A DNA stretch of 64,000 nucleotides from Byssothecium circinans. Its lineage: Eukaryota; Ascomycota; Dothideomycetes; Pleosporales; Massarinaceae. The translations under genes were made by a program, and so were the position numbers. The DNA lies in NCBI GenBank assembly GCA_010015675.1, contig ML977009.1, positions 13,133 through 77,132 on the forward strand, in the 5' to 3' direction. The notes under the pieces were generated by a model. It did not search any database, had not been told where the DNA came from, and saw nothing but the letters and a program-made list of their open reading frames with translations. Below, piece by piece: positions 53,409 through 64,000 of the stretch. The number at the start of each line of letters is the position of its first letter. Position 1 is the stretch's first letter.

Positions 53409-55078
53409 TCCCACCGGCAGTCGTCCAGCAACGGTTTGCGCAGCAGCGGGACGGCGGGCTACATCAATTAGCAGCTGCGTGAGACGTAAAATGTAAACGG
53501 CGAGGGTAGGGCCGGTGAGGGGAAATGAAAGATGGAGGATGTTCTCACCGCGCCGCGAGCCCCGGATCTTGGGTCTTGGGTTCGCCAGCTTGACTGACCG
53601 CAATGATCGACAGTATGTTACAGACAAGGGCCAATTGAAGCTGCGAAACGATGTTTTGTGTGACGAGGAAAGGTGACAGGCACAGCGGGAGGTTGCTAAG
53701 CCAATGTGGGCATCAAGGTGGTTTTCGGTGCGCCGTGATGTTTGTATGTTTGTCGGTCTCCAGGCGGCCTGGTGGGAGAGGCACTGGCGTAGCAGTGTGG
53801 AGTGCGGAGAGCGGAGAAGGAAGGAGCCCTCTCTCGCGGGAAGCTGCACCGGGTTGGGAGGAAAGAGCCAGCCCAGCCACGCAGGAACGTCGTTGGTGCA
53901 GCGCGGGAGCTTGCAGAAGGGAATGCCGCCTTATCGCAGGTAGTGCCGGTCAACGTCAACCAGACGAGCGTGTGGGCTTAAGACGTCCAATCTTCTGTGA
54001 GGGGAAGCGTTTGTGGGAAAACAAATGTGCCCCTAACGCAGCGCACGTCCATGTCTCGCCATGTCTTGCACGTCTGCAGCCCCCCACCTTCTCCGTCCAT
54101 GGCTTCAATAACGACGTGTCCTCATGGAAGGCCTTTGGGATTGTGCTGTAAGCCAGCAGCTTATCATTTCCACTCTCTTGGCTTTATACAATGTGTAGAT
54201 GGATCCATCGGCCTAATCTCTAAGCATCATCTTTCTACAGACAATCAGCTAATGTCCATAATGTTTGCGTGTAAAATACATGTCGAGCTGTGTGTCTAGG
54301 ATGGCGAGGCCTTGCGTACGTGGATTGGCGTGGCGGTGAAGCGCCATCACATGATTTCGCCTCTGTGGTCGATTGAGATGGACCCTCATGGGGATGCTCT
54401 GTCCCCCAAAACTGATAGTAGATACCTAAGTAGTCAGTCATACTGAGCGCCTTCTCGTCACGGTGATGTCGGGAATTTGTGGGTCTTCAAGATGGGAAAT
54501 CATATCAAAATAATCGATATAGTGATTACAGAAGTGGACGCAGAGATCATGTTGAGATGAAAAGGATGGAACGAACGACGTTCGGACGGAGGTTACGCGC
54601 AGGCTTACTCATCGTGGGAGACCGTCCGCTTTGATATTTGATTGGCCGATTGGTCGGAACACGATTACTTCAGTCCAAGAGGCACATTTATGTTTATGAA
54701 GGAGAAATGTGAGTATTCGCATTGTATCCGATCTCGAGCCCAGAATAAGATCATCTGCTCGATTCATATAGATGGTGGTGGAAATGAGAAACTAAAATGT
54801 AGAAGAAAGATGAATAAGAATCGCTTTCCCAATTGATCCATCTCCGCTTGAGGTTGAAACCCGCAAATGTGCCATACATAGCCTACACGGATGTTTCGTT
54901 GCTTCAGAAAACGTGGCAATGAGTTCCACATTTCCACTTAGCCGACGGCAGTGCGTTGAGCAGGATTCCTTAACTGGACTGTGATAGAGGCATGTGCCAA
55001 AATGCACCCTTGGGAAAGCATACCTCGGGTGTCGTTGAGTGCCGCGAACCTTCCGCTCTAGCACACATGGCCTCAAAT
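53409..55078. other. Intergenic, nothing recognised
   Basis: 1.7 kb between the upstream end of the disordered-protein gene and the stop of the nuclease-domain gene. Several open frames exist on both strands, but none has domain-like content. The first few hundred bases (53409-53850) probably include a transcribed leader. Confidence 0.4.
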
Positions 55079-56593
55079 TCAAAGCAACCCGGGTCGCAGC
55101 TCCTCAGTCACGAGCTTTATTCCCCTTTTTATGCGTCTGTCTTCGGGAAGGATTGGATTGGTGAGGTGTGTCATGCACGGGGGATCGTGCTGGCAGTATG
55201 GGCGTCGCGCCTCTTCCTTTGCGCGAAAGCATGCATTCCTCCTGATATTGGTCTCTCTGGCCTCCAAGATCACGTGATTGATGTTGACACACCGCCAATT
55301 GCCACACAGATGGCTCAGATGCCACCATTTTTCGATGAACTTGTCGATGATGTCGGTGGTGAGTTTCCCCTGAAGAAACATGTTGATGGTGCCAAAGTTC
55401 TGGGTCAACCTATGCTTCAATCCCTCATGTTCGAACGTGATTGCGATACAAATGCTGTTACTGTTACCGCCCTGAGATCTCTCGTAGATCCAGCAGTTGT
55501 TGTCTTGGTCTTTGTCGGGCATCCGGACATACTTCATAACATTTTTCATTTTCAGCTCAAGCCCCTTGGTCATCCTCGCGGCGTACTTATGATAAAGCCA
55601 CCACTTTTTGAACTTGATGTATGCCTTCATATCCTCGTGTTCCTTGATCTGTTCTGCACTAAATTGCTGCGGTATACCTTGACCCGAGACAATGCTGGAC
55701 GGTTGCATACTGATCGGAGACCTAGCTTGGACATTGTCGGACGAACAGCCACACAAATCCTGAGCCGGAGAGTAAGGCGCCCCGCTATTTTCATTCGATG
55801 TGACGGATTCTTCCTCATGAACAGGCGTTTCCAACTCAAACGTCTCTTTCTCATGAGGCTCGGGTTTGACAAGATTCGATTCCGACCATTCTTTCCACAT
55901 CTCGATCTGGGCCGAGATGCGCCTTATGGCAGTGTCGTCATCTTCACCATCCAAGTCAATGACGATAGAATAAGGTTGGCCATCAGAGTCGTGGTCGCTG
56001 TTGGCAATTTTGTCTTCCCTGTTGCCCGGGTCATCGAAATCTTCTTCATTGTCGATGGAACATGGTGCGTATTCCGTGGGTGACGATGCGCTCCGTATGA
56101 ACAATCTAGCAGGTGTCGGTGACTCGGCTGCTGTTTCGTAGGATGTAATTGACGAAGTATCGCTTTCCTCGTCGTCAAAAGAATTGTGGAGGGAAAAAGC
56201 CTCAACCTCCTCATCCTCATCCGAGTCTAGTAGTATTGGTCCTTGGTCGACATGTGCGATCACGTTCCCGGTCATCCACGAAGACAGCGTCCAGGGGTCC
56301 GTTTTGGTACCTGTACCTCTGAAAAAAGTATCAGGCTCATCGTCTTCCGCAATGACAGGAGTCGCTTTTGGTGGTAATGGGCATGTGAAGATGGCGTTCG
56401 GCCTCGGAATCTTCATCGGCTGATCATCGTCGCTGGAATCAGTGTAGTCCACGGTCCGGCCTCGTTTACGAGGCAAACTCGTTCGTGCTTGTTGCATTTT
56501 CACGCCGGCAATTACTAGACTAGACACAGATGTTAGTTTCTTGATACTTAACGTCAACGTCCTTCCGGGGCTACCCTCTTGAAAATCCGACAA
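55079..56593 (-). CDS. Protein with C-terminal I-PpoI-like His-Me finger nuclease domain
   Basis: An intronless frame of 504 residues (start 56593, or the better-context Met at 56497 giving 472). The first 300 residues are acidic and disordered, with a basic patch RKRGRTVDYTD that could be a nuclear signal. The last 110 residues carry a His-Me (beta-beta-alpha metal) finger zinc-loop domain: SHLCGNWRCVNINH, then ETNIRRNAC, then CQHDPPC. Relative to the homing endonuclease I-PpoI, the spacing of the catalytic His (H428) and metal-binding Asn (N449) is identical (21 residues). The zinc ligands also match (C430, C435, H440; C455, C467, H469, C473), including the +15, +2 and +4 steps. The protein is probably nuclear. 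Whether it cuts DNA, and why it has a long acidic N-terminus, is unknown. Confidence 0.78.
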   Translation of the reverse strand: MSDFQEGSPGRTLTLSIKKLTSVSSLVIAGVKMQQARTSLPRKRGRTVDYTDSSDDDQPMKIPRPNAIFTCPLPPKATPVIAEDDEPDTFFRGTGTKTDPWTLSSWMTGNVIAHVDQGPILLDSDEDEEVEAFSLHNSFDDEESDTSSITSYETAAESPTPARLFIRSASSPTEYAPCSIDNEEDFDDPGNREDKIANSDHDSDGQPYSIVIDLDGEDDDTAIRRISAQIEMWKEWSESNLVKPEPHEKETFELETPVHEEESVTSNENSGAPYSPAQDLCGCSSDNVQARSPISMQPSSIVSGQGIPQQFSAEQIKEHEDMKAYIKFKKWWLYHKYAARMTKGLELKMKNVMKYVRMPDKDQDNNCWIYERSQGGNSNSICIAITFEHEGLKHRLTQNFGTINMFLQGKLTTDIIDKFIEKWWHLSHLCGNWRCVNINHVILEARETNIRRNACFRAKEEARRPYCQHDPPCMTHLTNPILPEDRRIKRGIKLVTEELRPGLL

Positions 56594-58982
56594 AAGCTTG
56601 ACAACAATTCACCAAGTTGTAATTGACAACATAATTGCCGGATTTTCAACGTCGGGTCTCTATCCTTACCTTTGACGAGGTCGTCTAGATTGAGTTGGTC
56701 GAGGCGTGCATCTGGTGAGCGTAGGGAGCCGAGTGAAGCACAATCCTAGCTGTTTCCAAGCGAGTCGTTGTTCAGATACTATGGTGTTCTCGGAAGTGTG
56801 AAGTGGAATGGTTTGTTAGATTAGCTGACAAGTCGTACCTGGAAAGTTAGTCGGGGTATAATGACGAGCCTCAGAGAAACCTTCAAGTAAGTTTGTTTGA
56901 TGGGCTGGCTTCGGGGTAAAGCGATGGGCGTCCGTAGAGCCAGACCAACTCTGCCCTTGCAATTGCTGCTGCCAACGCTGCGAGCAGATCGAAGACAGCC
57001 GTACAGAGTTGGTTGAGGTACGAAGGGCTGACGAAGGGTAGTGGGGGAGCCTCCATTGAGCTAACTAAGGATCTCATGGCTCTTCGAGTGGTGAGAGAAA
57101 CAGGACTATCAAGAAGTACGACAAGTGAGACAGATAAACCTAACTCGCTTCTCTATTGCGGAAACTCCAGGACTATGCCCAAGACGACCTCCATCAGTCC
57201 GGATTGGTAACGAGATAGAGACGGCCATTGTTGTGGCAGTTTCTTCATCATTCTTTCGAGCAATTGACGAGCATTCGCAGCTCTACGTAGTCTGAAGGTT
57301 GTGGAAGAAAGAACTCTTGCCGCTGATGTAGAATTAGATACCAAATATATATAGCCGTGCAGGTGGGCAGTGTTCTTCAGAGGGCAACTCCGTACGGAGT
57401 CCCGGATCTGTCGCAATGGGATAATGCCGAGTCAAAGTTTGAAAGACGTGTTCGACCTAGAGAATGGGGAAAATATACTCGGTAAGCTAACTCCTTAATG
57501 CGTTCTGGACCTCGACTAGGGATCGTCGCGCTCATCGGATCGTGCGTTCATCCAAGGTCCCAGATGCCTGGTCCCGAGGTCCCGTCTGGACATCGGCACG
57601 TGACGTGTCCCTTACTATTGGTCACTAACAAAACTTTCGTCCCAGCCAGCTTCTGGACCTCATAAGGTCCAAAGGTTAGCCTACGTGCGTCAAATGGCAA
57701 GAGTGCGTGAGTGGGGAGATTTCCAACGGTCAAAAAGTCCAATGAGCCTTGCCTAGGCTCGAAGAAGCAGTCGACGGTGATGGACCCGCATTTGAAGGTG
57801 ACCGATGTCGCCATTCGTATTAATTTTACACTCATTCTCCGCAGCATGTGGCACGGCGAGGCCCAGCAATATTCTCTGCGGCGTGGCTGCAACGTACTGT
57901 ATGCGACATCCGGGCGATGGCTCAGCTTCGGCACGGGGCGGCTACCTCAGCGGTTATGGTGCAATAAATAACATTTGAACGCACAGGTCTGTGGGCGCAT
58001 GGTGTGCACTGTGTGCACTGTGCAGACGGGCAATCTGGCAATCTGGCAATCTGTCAATCTGGAAGGAGTAAAAGCGGCCCGTCGAGACGTCGAGCAGCTT
58101 TCGGAGAGAAAAAGGCGGAGACTGGCTCCTGCCCACTCGGTTGAGGCTAGGCTGTTGTTTCATGGGCTGGGGTGTTGTTTCCTGTTTCCCCCGCACGCCC
58201 CGCCGACCCAAGATTCAAGATGCAGGCACCGTCCACTAGCATCCAACCGTTCGCGCCTTCCACGGCGTAGCAGTGGAACAGTGGTCAGAATTGACAGTTC
58301 GCTAATGCTGACGCACCCTCAGCATTCACCACCGCCGCTCACTCCTACGCCCCCAAATCGCTGAAACAGATGACAGCCGGCCGTCTCTCCAGGGCGCCAG
58401 TGAGTGGTCGGCACAGCCTGCCTGGCTCCGGTCCTACCTTTTCACCGCAGCCGACGGTCAGGAATCAATGCGGACTAACTCCCGGCCCTTCGGTCAATGC
58501 AGCCTTCACAAAGTATTTTAATCTGCAAAACCCAGCCTTTGACCTTACTTTATCCCCTTGTCAGCTTCCCTATCCCAACCCCAGATCCCCCGCCCATATA
58601 ATCCTCCAATAGCATTGTCCTCTGTTCGCGGCACTGCTCCCTTCAAGGCCGATACATATATCCTTTCTGCCCTTCATCGGACCCTCCACTTCATTTGCTA
58701 TAGCGCGCATTCGCCCCGGTCCTTCACTTCGACATTGATTGCCTCAACGTCCCCAAGTCACTCTTTTCTCGCGTCAACCCGCTTAGTCTTCAATTTCCCG
58801 GAGTCCCAGGCTCTGCCACCCGGAATTTCCAAGTCACGCTTGCAAGGTTCACAGAGCCACACTTGAGCCTCTGGATATATTTTGACACTTCGCTCTCCGT
58901 CTTCTACACTACATATCCCAGAAACCCAAATCGGTCTTTGCTTCCTATAATACTCAGAAGCTTCAAATCAACACACATCACC
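56594..58982. other. Long intergenic region
   Basis: 2.4 kb between divergent genes. Near 58003-58063 there are two short tandem repeats (GTGCACTGT and CAATCTGG units, four copies of the latter). The last 120 bases before 58983 are the leader of the lactonase gene. A 128-codon reverse frame at 57548-57934 has no recognisable domain. No gene is supported. Confidence 0.45.
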
Positions 58983-60179
58983 ATGGCACTACGAACACTC
59001 CTCTTGGCCGGTCTCGCGACCTCGGCCGCAGCCTCCAAGCTGCTCGTCTCCGGCTTCGCCAAAACTGAAGGTACCAACGGCTCCGTCCTCACGCTCGACT
59101 TCGCTCCCGGACTCGCGGACAAGAAGGGATCTCTCAAGATCGCTTCCGACTTCACCAAGATGGGCCCGCAGCCCACCTGGCTCGACCTTACTCTATACAA
59201 GAAGGGAATTGTCGTTGCCCTCGACGAGGCCTGGGCCACTGCCGACAAAGCCGGTCTTTACTCCTTGAAGAAGAGCGCGAATGGTAGCTTCGACGTCAAC
59301 AACTTCGCCAGTATCATTGGAGGCCCCGTCTCCACACAGTTCTACAACAAAGACACTGCCGTTGCGATTGCTCACTATGGAGGCGGCGCGGTTTCCACCT
59401 ACAAGGTCAGCAAGGACGGTGCCTTCACCGAGCTCCAAAAGATCCCGTACGGTCCCGAGGGCCACGGTCCCGGCGCCGGACAGACATCTTCGCACGTCCA
59501 CCACGCCATCCTCGACCCTACCAAGCAGTACCTTCTCTTCCCCGATCTCGGTCTTGACTCCGTCCACGTCTTCTGCATCGACCCCACAACGGGCAAGCTC
59601 ACCGCGCACGACGACATAAAGGCAGCCCCTGGCTCGGGACCCCGCCACGGCGCATTCTGGAAGTCTGGCGGTAACACGTACTTCTTCCTCGTGCAGGAGC
59701 TCAACAACAAGATCGTCTCCTTCAAGGTCGACTACCTCCCCAACGGCGGTTTGGGCTTCACCCAAGTCGACGAGCAGAGCACCTACGGCGACAAGAACTC
59801 CACCTTCGGCGCCGCCGCCGAAATCCAAATCTCCCCCGACAACAAGTTCGTCCTCGCCTCCAACCGCAACGTCACCCTCGAAAACATCCCCAACCCCGAC
59901 TCCTCCAACAGCACAAAGGTGCCCTCCGACTCCATCGTCACCTTCGCCCCCCAGGCCGACGGCAAGCTCAAGTTCGTCCAGCTCGCCCCCAGCGGCGGCA
60001 AGTTCCCGCGCCACTTCAGTCTCAACAAGGACGGCAGCCTGGTCGCTGTCGGTAACCAGCTATCGTTCAGTGTGGATATCTGGGCACGTGATGTGAAGAC
60101 TGGATTGCTCAAGGAGAGGGTGGCATCTGCGTTTGATTTGCCGGCTTTGCCGAACAACGTGCTATTCGTTGATGAGTAG
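58983..60179 (+). CDS. Secreted lactonase-type seven-bladed beta-propeller protein
   Basis: An intronless frame of 398 residues; the start at 58983 has the context CATCACCATGG. A signal peptide (MALRTLLLAGLATSAAAS) indicates secretion. The rest is a 6-phosphogluconolactonase-like (3-carboxymuconate cyclase group) beta-propeller. Diagnostic segments are EGHGPGAGQTSSHVHHAILD near residue 160 (paired His residues at the propeller axis), LFPDLGLDSVHVFCID, GSGPRHGAFW, LVQELNNKIVSF and FPRHFSLNKDGSLVAVGNQ. Several N-glycosylation sequons (NGS, NST, NVT) fit an extracellular protein. Codon use is strongly C-ending, suggesting high expression. The substrate is unknown, since such secreted members rarely act on 6-phosphogluconolactone. 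Confidence 0.85.
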   Translation: MALRTLLLAGLATSAAASKLLVSGFAKTEGTNGSVLTLDFAPGLADKKGSLKIASDFTKMGPQPTWLDLTLYKKGIVVALDEAWATADKAGLYSLKKSANGSFDVNNFASIIGGPVSTQFYNKDTAVAIAHYGGGAVSTYKVSKDGAFTELQKIPYGPEGHGPGAGQTSSHVHHAILDPTKQYLLFPDLGLDSVHVFCIDPTTGKLTAHDDIKAAPGSGPRHGAFWKSGGNTYFFLVQELNNKIVSFKVDYLPNGGLGFTQVDEQSTYGDKNSTFGAAAEIQISPDNKFVLASNRNVTLENIPNPDSSNSTKVPSDSIVTFAPQADGKLKFVQLAPSGGKFPRHFSLNKDGSLVAVGNQLSFSVDIWARDVKTGLLKERVASAFDLPALPNNVLFVDE

Positions 60180-60626
60180 GAGCTGTTTTTGGTATAATGT
60201 GGGATGAGATACCCGGTGTTTTCTTGCTTTTGTTTTCACTTCTTTAGCTAGTGTCTATCTACCTACCTACTACCTCTTCCTTTTTAGCGGTGGCATAGAG
60301 AGCGGCATTCATGACATGGCTCTTTTTTTTCGGTTTTTGGTTTTTGGTTTGTAGATTTCAGTTTCGATTTCGATTCTGTTATGCATGGCAAAAAGGTCAT
60401 ATACACATAAGATTTGCTGTTATTATTATTGTTCCGATTCCGTGGTGTATGTTTTACTGGGAGACTAGTGATGATGACACAAACACAGTTCGAACGAACC
60501 AAACCTCCCTTTTTCTGGTGTTGTAACGTGAACGCCAGCCAGTCATCCGACGCCATGCTTGACGCAACCACCCATATAATAAGAAAAGAAGAAAAAGAAT
60601 TCCCAAATACAATCAATTAATCCCTC
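60180..60626. other. Convergent 3' flanks
   Basis: 447 bases between convergent stop codons. T-rich stretches (60328-60350) and a TATTATTATT word (60418-60430) are present. Nothing else is recognised. Confidence 0.4.
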
Positions 60627-61925
60627 CTACACCTTCTCCTTCCACCCCTCCTGCGCAACCGCCCAATCCACCGCATCCCAAACATCCCCGACCGTCACCC
60701 TCGGCCTATGCGCGGGCACCGTACCCTCGCCATAAACCCCCGTCTGCACCAACACACTGACCCAATCCGTCCCATGCGGACTCTCATAGCTATTAGCGCC
60801 CAGGATATCGCTCTCGGGATTATCCCCCACCATATACACCCTCTTCAAATGGCCCAGCCGCCCATCGAACTGGCTGAACAGATGTTTCCGATGCGCGATC
60901 AACCGCTTCTCCGCAAACTCGTACGTCGGTCTATGCGGCTTCCCCATGATAATTTTCCGGAGAGAAACGCCGTTCTTCTCGCCGCCGGTCAGCGCGCTCC
61001 ACACGCCCTCGAGCGCTTCGCGGAAGCCGCCCTGGCCGAGGCGCGGGAGGTGGTATTTCGCAGCCCAGAGCAAGTCCGGGTTTGAGAAGAACAGCGGCGG
61101 TTGTCCGTCCTGCTGGTATCCTCTATTCGGCAGCGACACGTCTCCGTTCTTCGGGGACAACGTGCCCAGGATCCCGCCGCGGGAGAGCAGCACGTCTTTT
61201 ATGATCTGCGTGTCCAGGCCCCAGTCGCGCGGGTCGTTGTAGACGAAGACGGCGTCGATTCTGAGCGATGTGGACGGCGAGGCGGGGTCGATGGGCGCGG
61301 GGAGCGGCCGCGTGAAGGTGCTGTAGTATGGGAGGAGTTGCTGCGAGAAGGGCCAGGTTTCGGGGTATGCGGCGAGGATGTCGCCCGGTGTGACGACGGT
61401 TTTGTAGCCGTATTGCTCGGCGACGAGGCGGCATTTATCGGCTTCGCCGCCGACGACTAGCACGGTTTTGTCTTTGTATTCGTGCATGTCGGCGAAGGGC
61501 GTGTGGCTTTGGACGAAGAGGCGCGTGTCGAGGGGGACGCTGAGTTTGGCGCTGAGGTCGGATACGCGGTCGGATTCGTGCTTGCCGCCGCCGTTGGTGA
61601 GGAGGATGAAGGGGATGTGGTGGGTTTGGAGGTAGGAGAGGGCTTTGTGGGCGCGGGGGAGCGGGTCGGAGCTGCGGACCAGGACGCCATCGATGCTAGG
61701 GAGTGTTAGGGAGTGTGGTGGAACGGGAATGGGGTGCTTGCCTTACTCAAATGCGAATGCGAATTGGGGTATTTGGTGGTGAGGTTGTGTGGTGGCTTCT
61801 GTTTGGAAGAAGCGGCAGAGCGATTGTGAGGGAATAGTGGATGGTAAACATGATCGTGAAGGGAATAGTGGTGACCGTCTTGAAGCTACCCGGAAGAAGG
61901 GTTGTAGAGACGTGGAAGACGCCAT
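60627..61925 (-). CDS. HAD-superfamily hydrolase, CECR5 type, probably mitochondrial
   Basis: Two exons (minus), 61925-61747 and 61695-60627, giving 415 residues; the 51-base intron (GTAAGG/CCCTAG) is confirmed because splicing creates FAFAFDIDGVLVRSSDPL, the HAD nucleophile motif DxDG. The N-terminus (MASSTSLQPFFRVASRRSPL) is rich in Ser and Arg and lacks acidic residues, a likely mitochondrial presequence. Further motifs are ILLTNGGGKHESDR (motif II), GKPHRPTYEF (motif III Lys) and VYMVGDNPESDILGANSY (motif IV). This is the CECR5/HAD-IIA subgroup, phosphatases of unknown physiological substrate. It is convergent with the lactonase gene. Length is usual for the family. Confidence 0.88.
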
Positions 61926-62330
61926 TGTGACGGTCGTGGTGGTTTTGGGGGCTGTCTCGGTGGTCCGAAGATGGAGGGGTCTGAATGGCCGGAGCCCTGA
62001 GATGCATATTAGGCATCCCATCTCACCTCACATCACAGACCTGTCCACTCCAGCTCGGTCGCTTTTAACCTACAGACTTTTACATTTGTGTAGTTCATTT
62101 GGAAAATAGAAGAAGCCACAGTACTGGGTTCCTCTCCCAATTCATATATTTTCTCATCTGCTTGCCATATTCGATAACTACACGATAGAACGTGCGCGCC
62201 TCGATTACTCCGCCACACGCCGAGTCTTGTACGTACGTTTTTCACGCCGCGTCACCTTACCTCAGTGTCTGAACGATATCATACATATCCCGCGAGTGAA
62301 GTGCGGACGAGCTAGTCGGTCCTTTTGAAA
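61926..62330. promoter_or_regulatory. Divergent promoter, HAD hydrolase and Zn2Cys6 gene
   Basis: 405 bases between the two divergent starts. No strong TATA box or symmetric element is seen. Confidence 0.4.
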
Positions 62331-64000
62331 ATGTCCGAATCAAACCAATCTGCAGCAAGCGCAACAACATCGATGGTGCCCGATCTCTTCACTCGCGCAC
62401 CAATTAAGCGAGCGAGACCACAGCTCAGCTGTGTGCCATGTCGACAAGGAAAACTCAAGTGCAACCGTGAGCAACCAATCTGTGACCAGTGTACAAAACG
62501 TTCACGGCACGATGTGTGTCAATATGTCCCGCCTCCCCCCAAGAATAAGCAGGCACAAAACATGCGGGGCCGAATTCGCAATCTCGAGAGCTTGGTGGTG
62601 AATTTGATCAACCAGAAAGAGCAGGAACAGAAAGTGGATGAAGCACCTGAGCTTGAGGAACCAAAACCGGAAGAGTTGAGCCCTGAGACTTTTGGTCAAC
62701 TGCATATCAGTAGTTCAGGGAATAAGGCGAGTTATGTCGGTGCGTATCATTGGTCGTCTATGTTGAAGGAGATTGAGGAAGTCAAGACGAGCTTAGAGGA
62801 GGCTGAACTGGAAGAAGAGGAGCGGGAAGAGGAGCGGGAAGAGGAATGGAATTCTGCTGGTGCACGTTCCTCGATAACATTTGGCATGCCGCGGCCGATC
62901 ACCAAGAGGGAGCTCATTGAGGAAATGCCTCCTAAGGAGGAAGTTGACAGGCTTCTTCCTCTTTGGTTCAACAGGTAAGGCTCCGCTCTAATTCCTTAAG
63001 GTCAAAGTTAAGTGCTTGCAGCGCGGATCCTCTTCTGTTCATCATCCATGCTCCAACCTTCCTCGAGGAGTACAAACAATTCTGGCGAGATCCTTTATCA
63101 GTCTCCGTAATGTGGATTGCTCTATTATACTCAGCACTCGCATTAGGAATTGTATTGGGGCCTCGAAATCCTGGGATGTACGCAAACACACTGGCGTACA
63201 ACCATTTATCCGGGTCATCAGCTGACCGGCAGGACCCAAATGACTACTTGTTAAACTCTGTTGATAAATTCCAACAACTCGCATCCTCAGCCCTTGTCCT
63301 AGCAGACGTCGCGAAGAGCCAACCCTACTGCCTCGAAACGCTCATGATTTACGGGGAATGCGAGTTTCTGAGGCGCGATGACCACCACTCAAAGATTTGG
63401 CTCATGAATGGCGTTGCACTGCGCGTAGCTATGCGCATGGGATATCACCGAGACCCCAGCAACTTCAAAGAGTTGACGCCATTCCAAGGGGAGATGAGAC
63501 GGAGGGTATGGCATGTCATCAGCATGATGGATAGCCTCATCTCATTCGCAATCGGCCTGCCTGCTCTTGTCCGCCGTATCGAAAGCGACGTTCGCCCACC
63601 TCGAAATCTCTACGACGCCGATATTTCTCCCAGTATGACCGAGACTCCGAAAGGACGCCCATTGACCGAGATCACTCCTGCCAGCTACGCCATTGCAAAA
63701 TGCAGAATCGCATTTGTATTTGCCGAGGCAGCTGAACTCGCCCAGAAGATCACACCACCACGCTACTCCACCGTTATGGCTCTTCACAAGAGGCTCGAAG
63801 AAGCTCATGAGTACATTCCTGAAGGCATGCGCGTACGCCCTATCGAAGACAGCGTTACTGATCCCCCTGTCTTGATTATGAGTCGTTTCAACGTCGAGAT
63901 CGTGTATCTCAAGACAAAGCTGATCTTGCATAGAACGTACCTCACAGCGGGACAAACCGACCCCAGATATGCGAAATCACGCAACATATGTGTCGAGGCG
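62331..64000 (+). CDS. Zn2Cys6 transcription factor with fungal MHR domain (3' end beyond window)
   Basis: Exon 1 is 62331-62974; exon 2 starts at 63022 and runs off the window end. The 47-base intron (GTAAGG/TTGCAG) restores phase and gives FNSADPLLFIIHAPTFL. Residues 34-63 form a Zn2Cys6 cluster (C34, C37, C44, C51, C54, C63; C-X2-C-X6-C-X6-C-X2-C-X8-C), followed by a short coiled coil (MRGRIRNLESLVVNLINQKE). A Glu/Arg-rich patch (EEEEREEEREEEW) precedes the middle homology region, in which AVRMGYHRDP-like ALRVAMRMGYHRDPS and RRVWHVISMMDSLISFAIGLP are clear. It is unrelated to the metabolite cluster 40 kb away, so its targets are unknown. The gene is partial. Confidence 0.85.

Noticed and set aside
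54992..56083. 363-codon frame antisense to the nuclease-domain gene
   Set aside because: It mirrors the real gene on the other strand; the sense frame has an exact nuclease signature.
57548..57934. 128-codon reverse frame in the long intergenic region
   Set aside because: No motif, conflicting frames on the other strand, no splice context.
1..64000. CRISPR arrays, rRNA or tRNA genes
   Set aside because: No regularly spaced identical repeats and no cloverleaf or B-box sequence were noticed by eye on either strand; a tRNAscan run would be needed to exclude tRNAs fully.

Overview
The window is nuclear DNA of a filamentous ascomycete (Pezizomycotina). The evidence is genes split by 47-134 bp introns with GTRNGT-like donors, a non-reducing polyketide synthase cluster, HET-domain and Zn2Cys6 proteins, and AT-rich islands that look like repeat-induced point mutation (RIP) debris. 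The gene set would fit a Dothideomycete, but that is inference; no rRNA or marker gene is present.

Left part (1-22,550): after an AT-rich relic, a membrane-anchored hypothetical gene and a scrap of a pogo-type transposase, there is a compact secondary-metabolite cluster. Its core is a seven-exon, 2,270-residue non-reducing PKS (minus strand) with the order SAT-KS-AT-PT-ACP-ACP-R and no C-methyltransferase domain. Around it lie an AflR-like regulator, two cytochromes P450, a class I SAM methyltransferase, a questin-oxidase/Baeyer-Villiger-type enzyme, an O-methyltransferase and an NmrA-like NAD(P)-binding protein. The inferred product is an aromatic aldehyde or alcohol, released reductively and then oxidised, O-methylated and perhaps ring-cleaved. 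I cannot assign a known compound.

Middle part (22,551-43,724): mostly conserved cell-biology genes. These are a Gemin2/SIP1-like snRNP assembly factor, two unusual protein-kinase-like genes flanking a MITE-like inverted-repeat element, a small cysteine-rich protein, cytosolic aspartyl-tRNA synthetase (with a 10-N assembly gap in an intron), a Tea1/Kel1-type kelch and coiled-coil polarity protein, and the TORC1 subunit raptor/Kog1 placed head-to-head with it.

Right part (43,725-64,000): an F-box/LRR protein, a HET-domain gene with one in-frame stop, a RIP-like AT-rich island, a long disordered hypothetical protein, a protein ending in a complete I-PpoI-like His-Me finger nuclease domain, a secreted lactonase-type beta-propeller, a CECR5-type HAD hydrolase with a probable mitochondrial presequence, and the 5' part of a Zn2Cys6 transcription factor cut by the window edge.

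Exon boundaries were worked out by hand from splice consensus, reading phase and family motifs. No database search was run.
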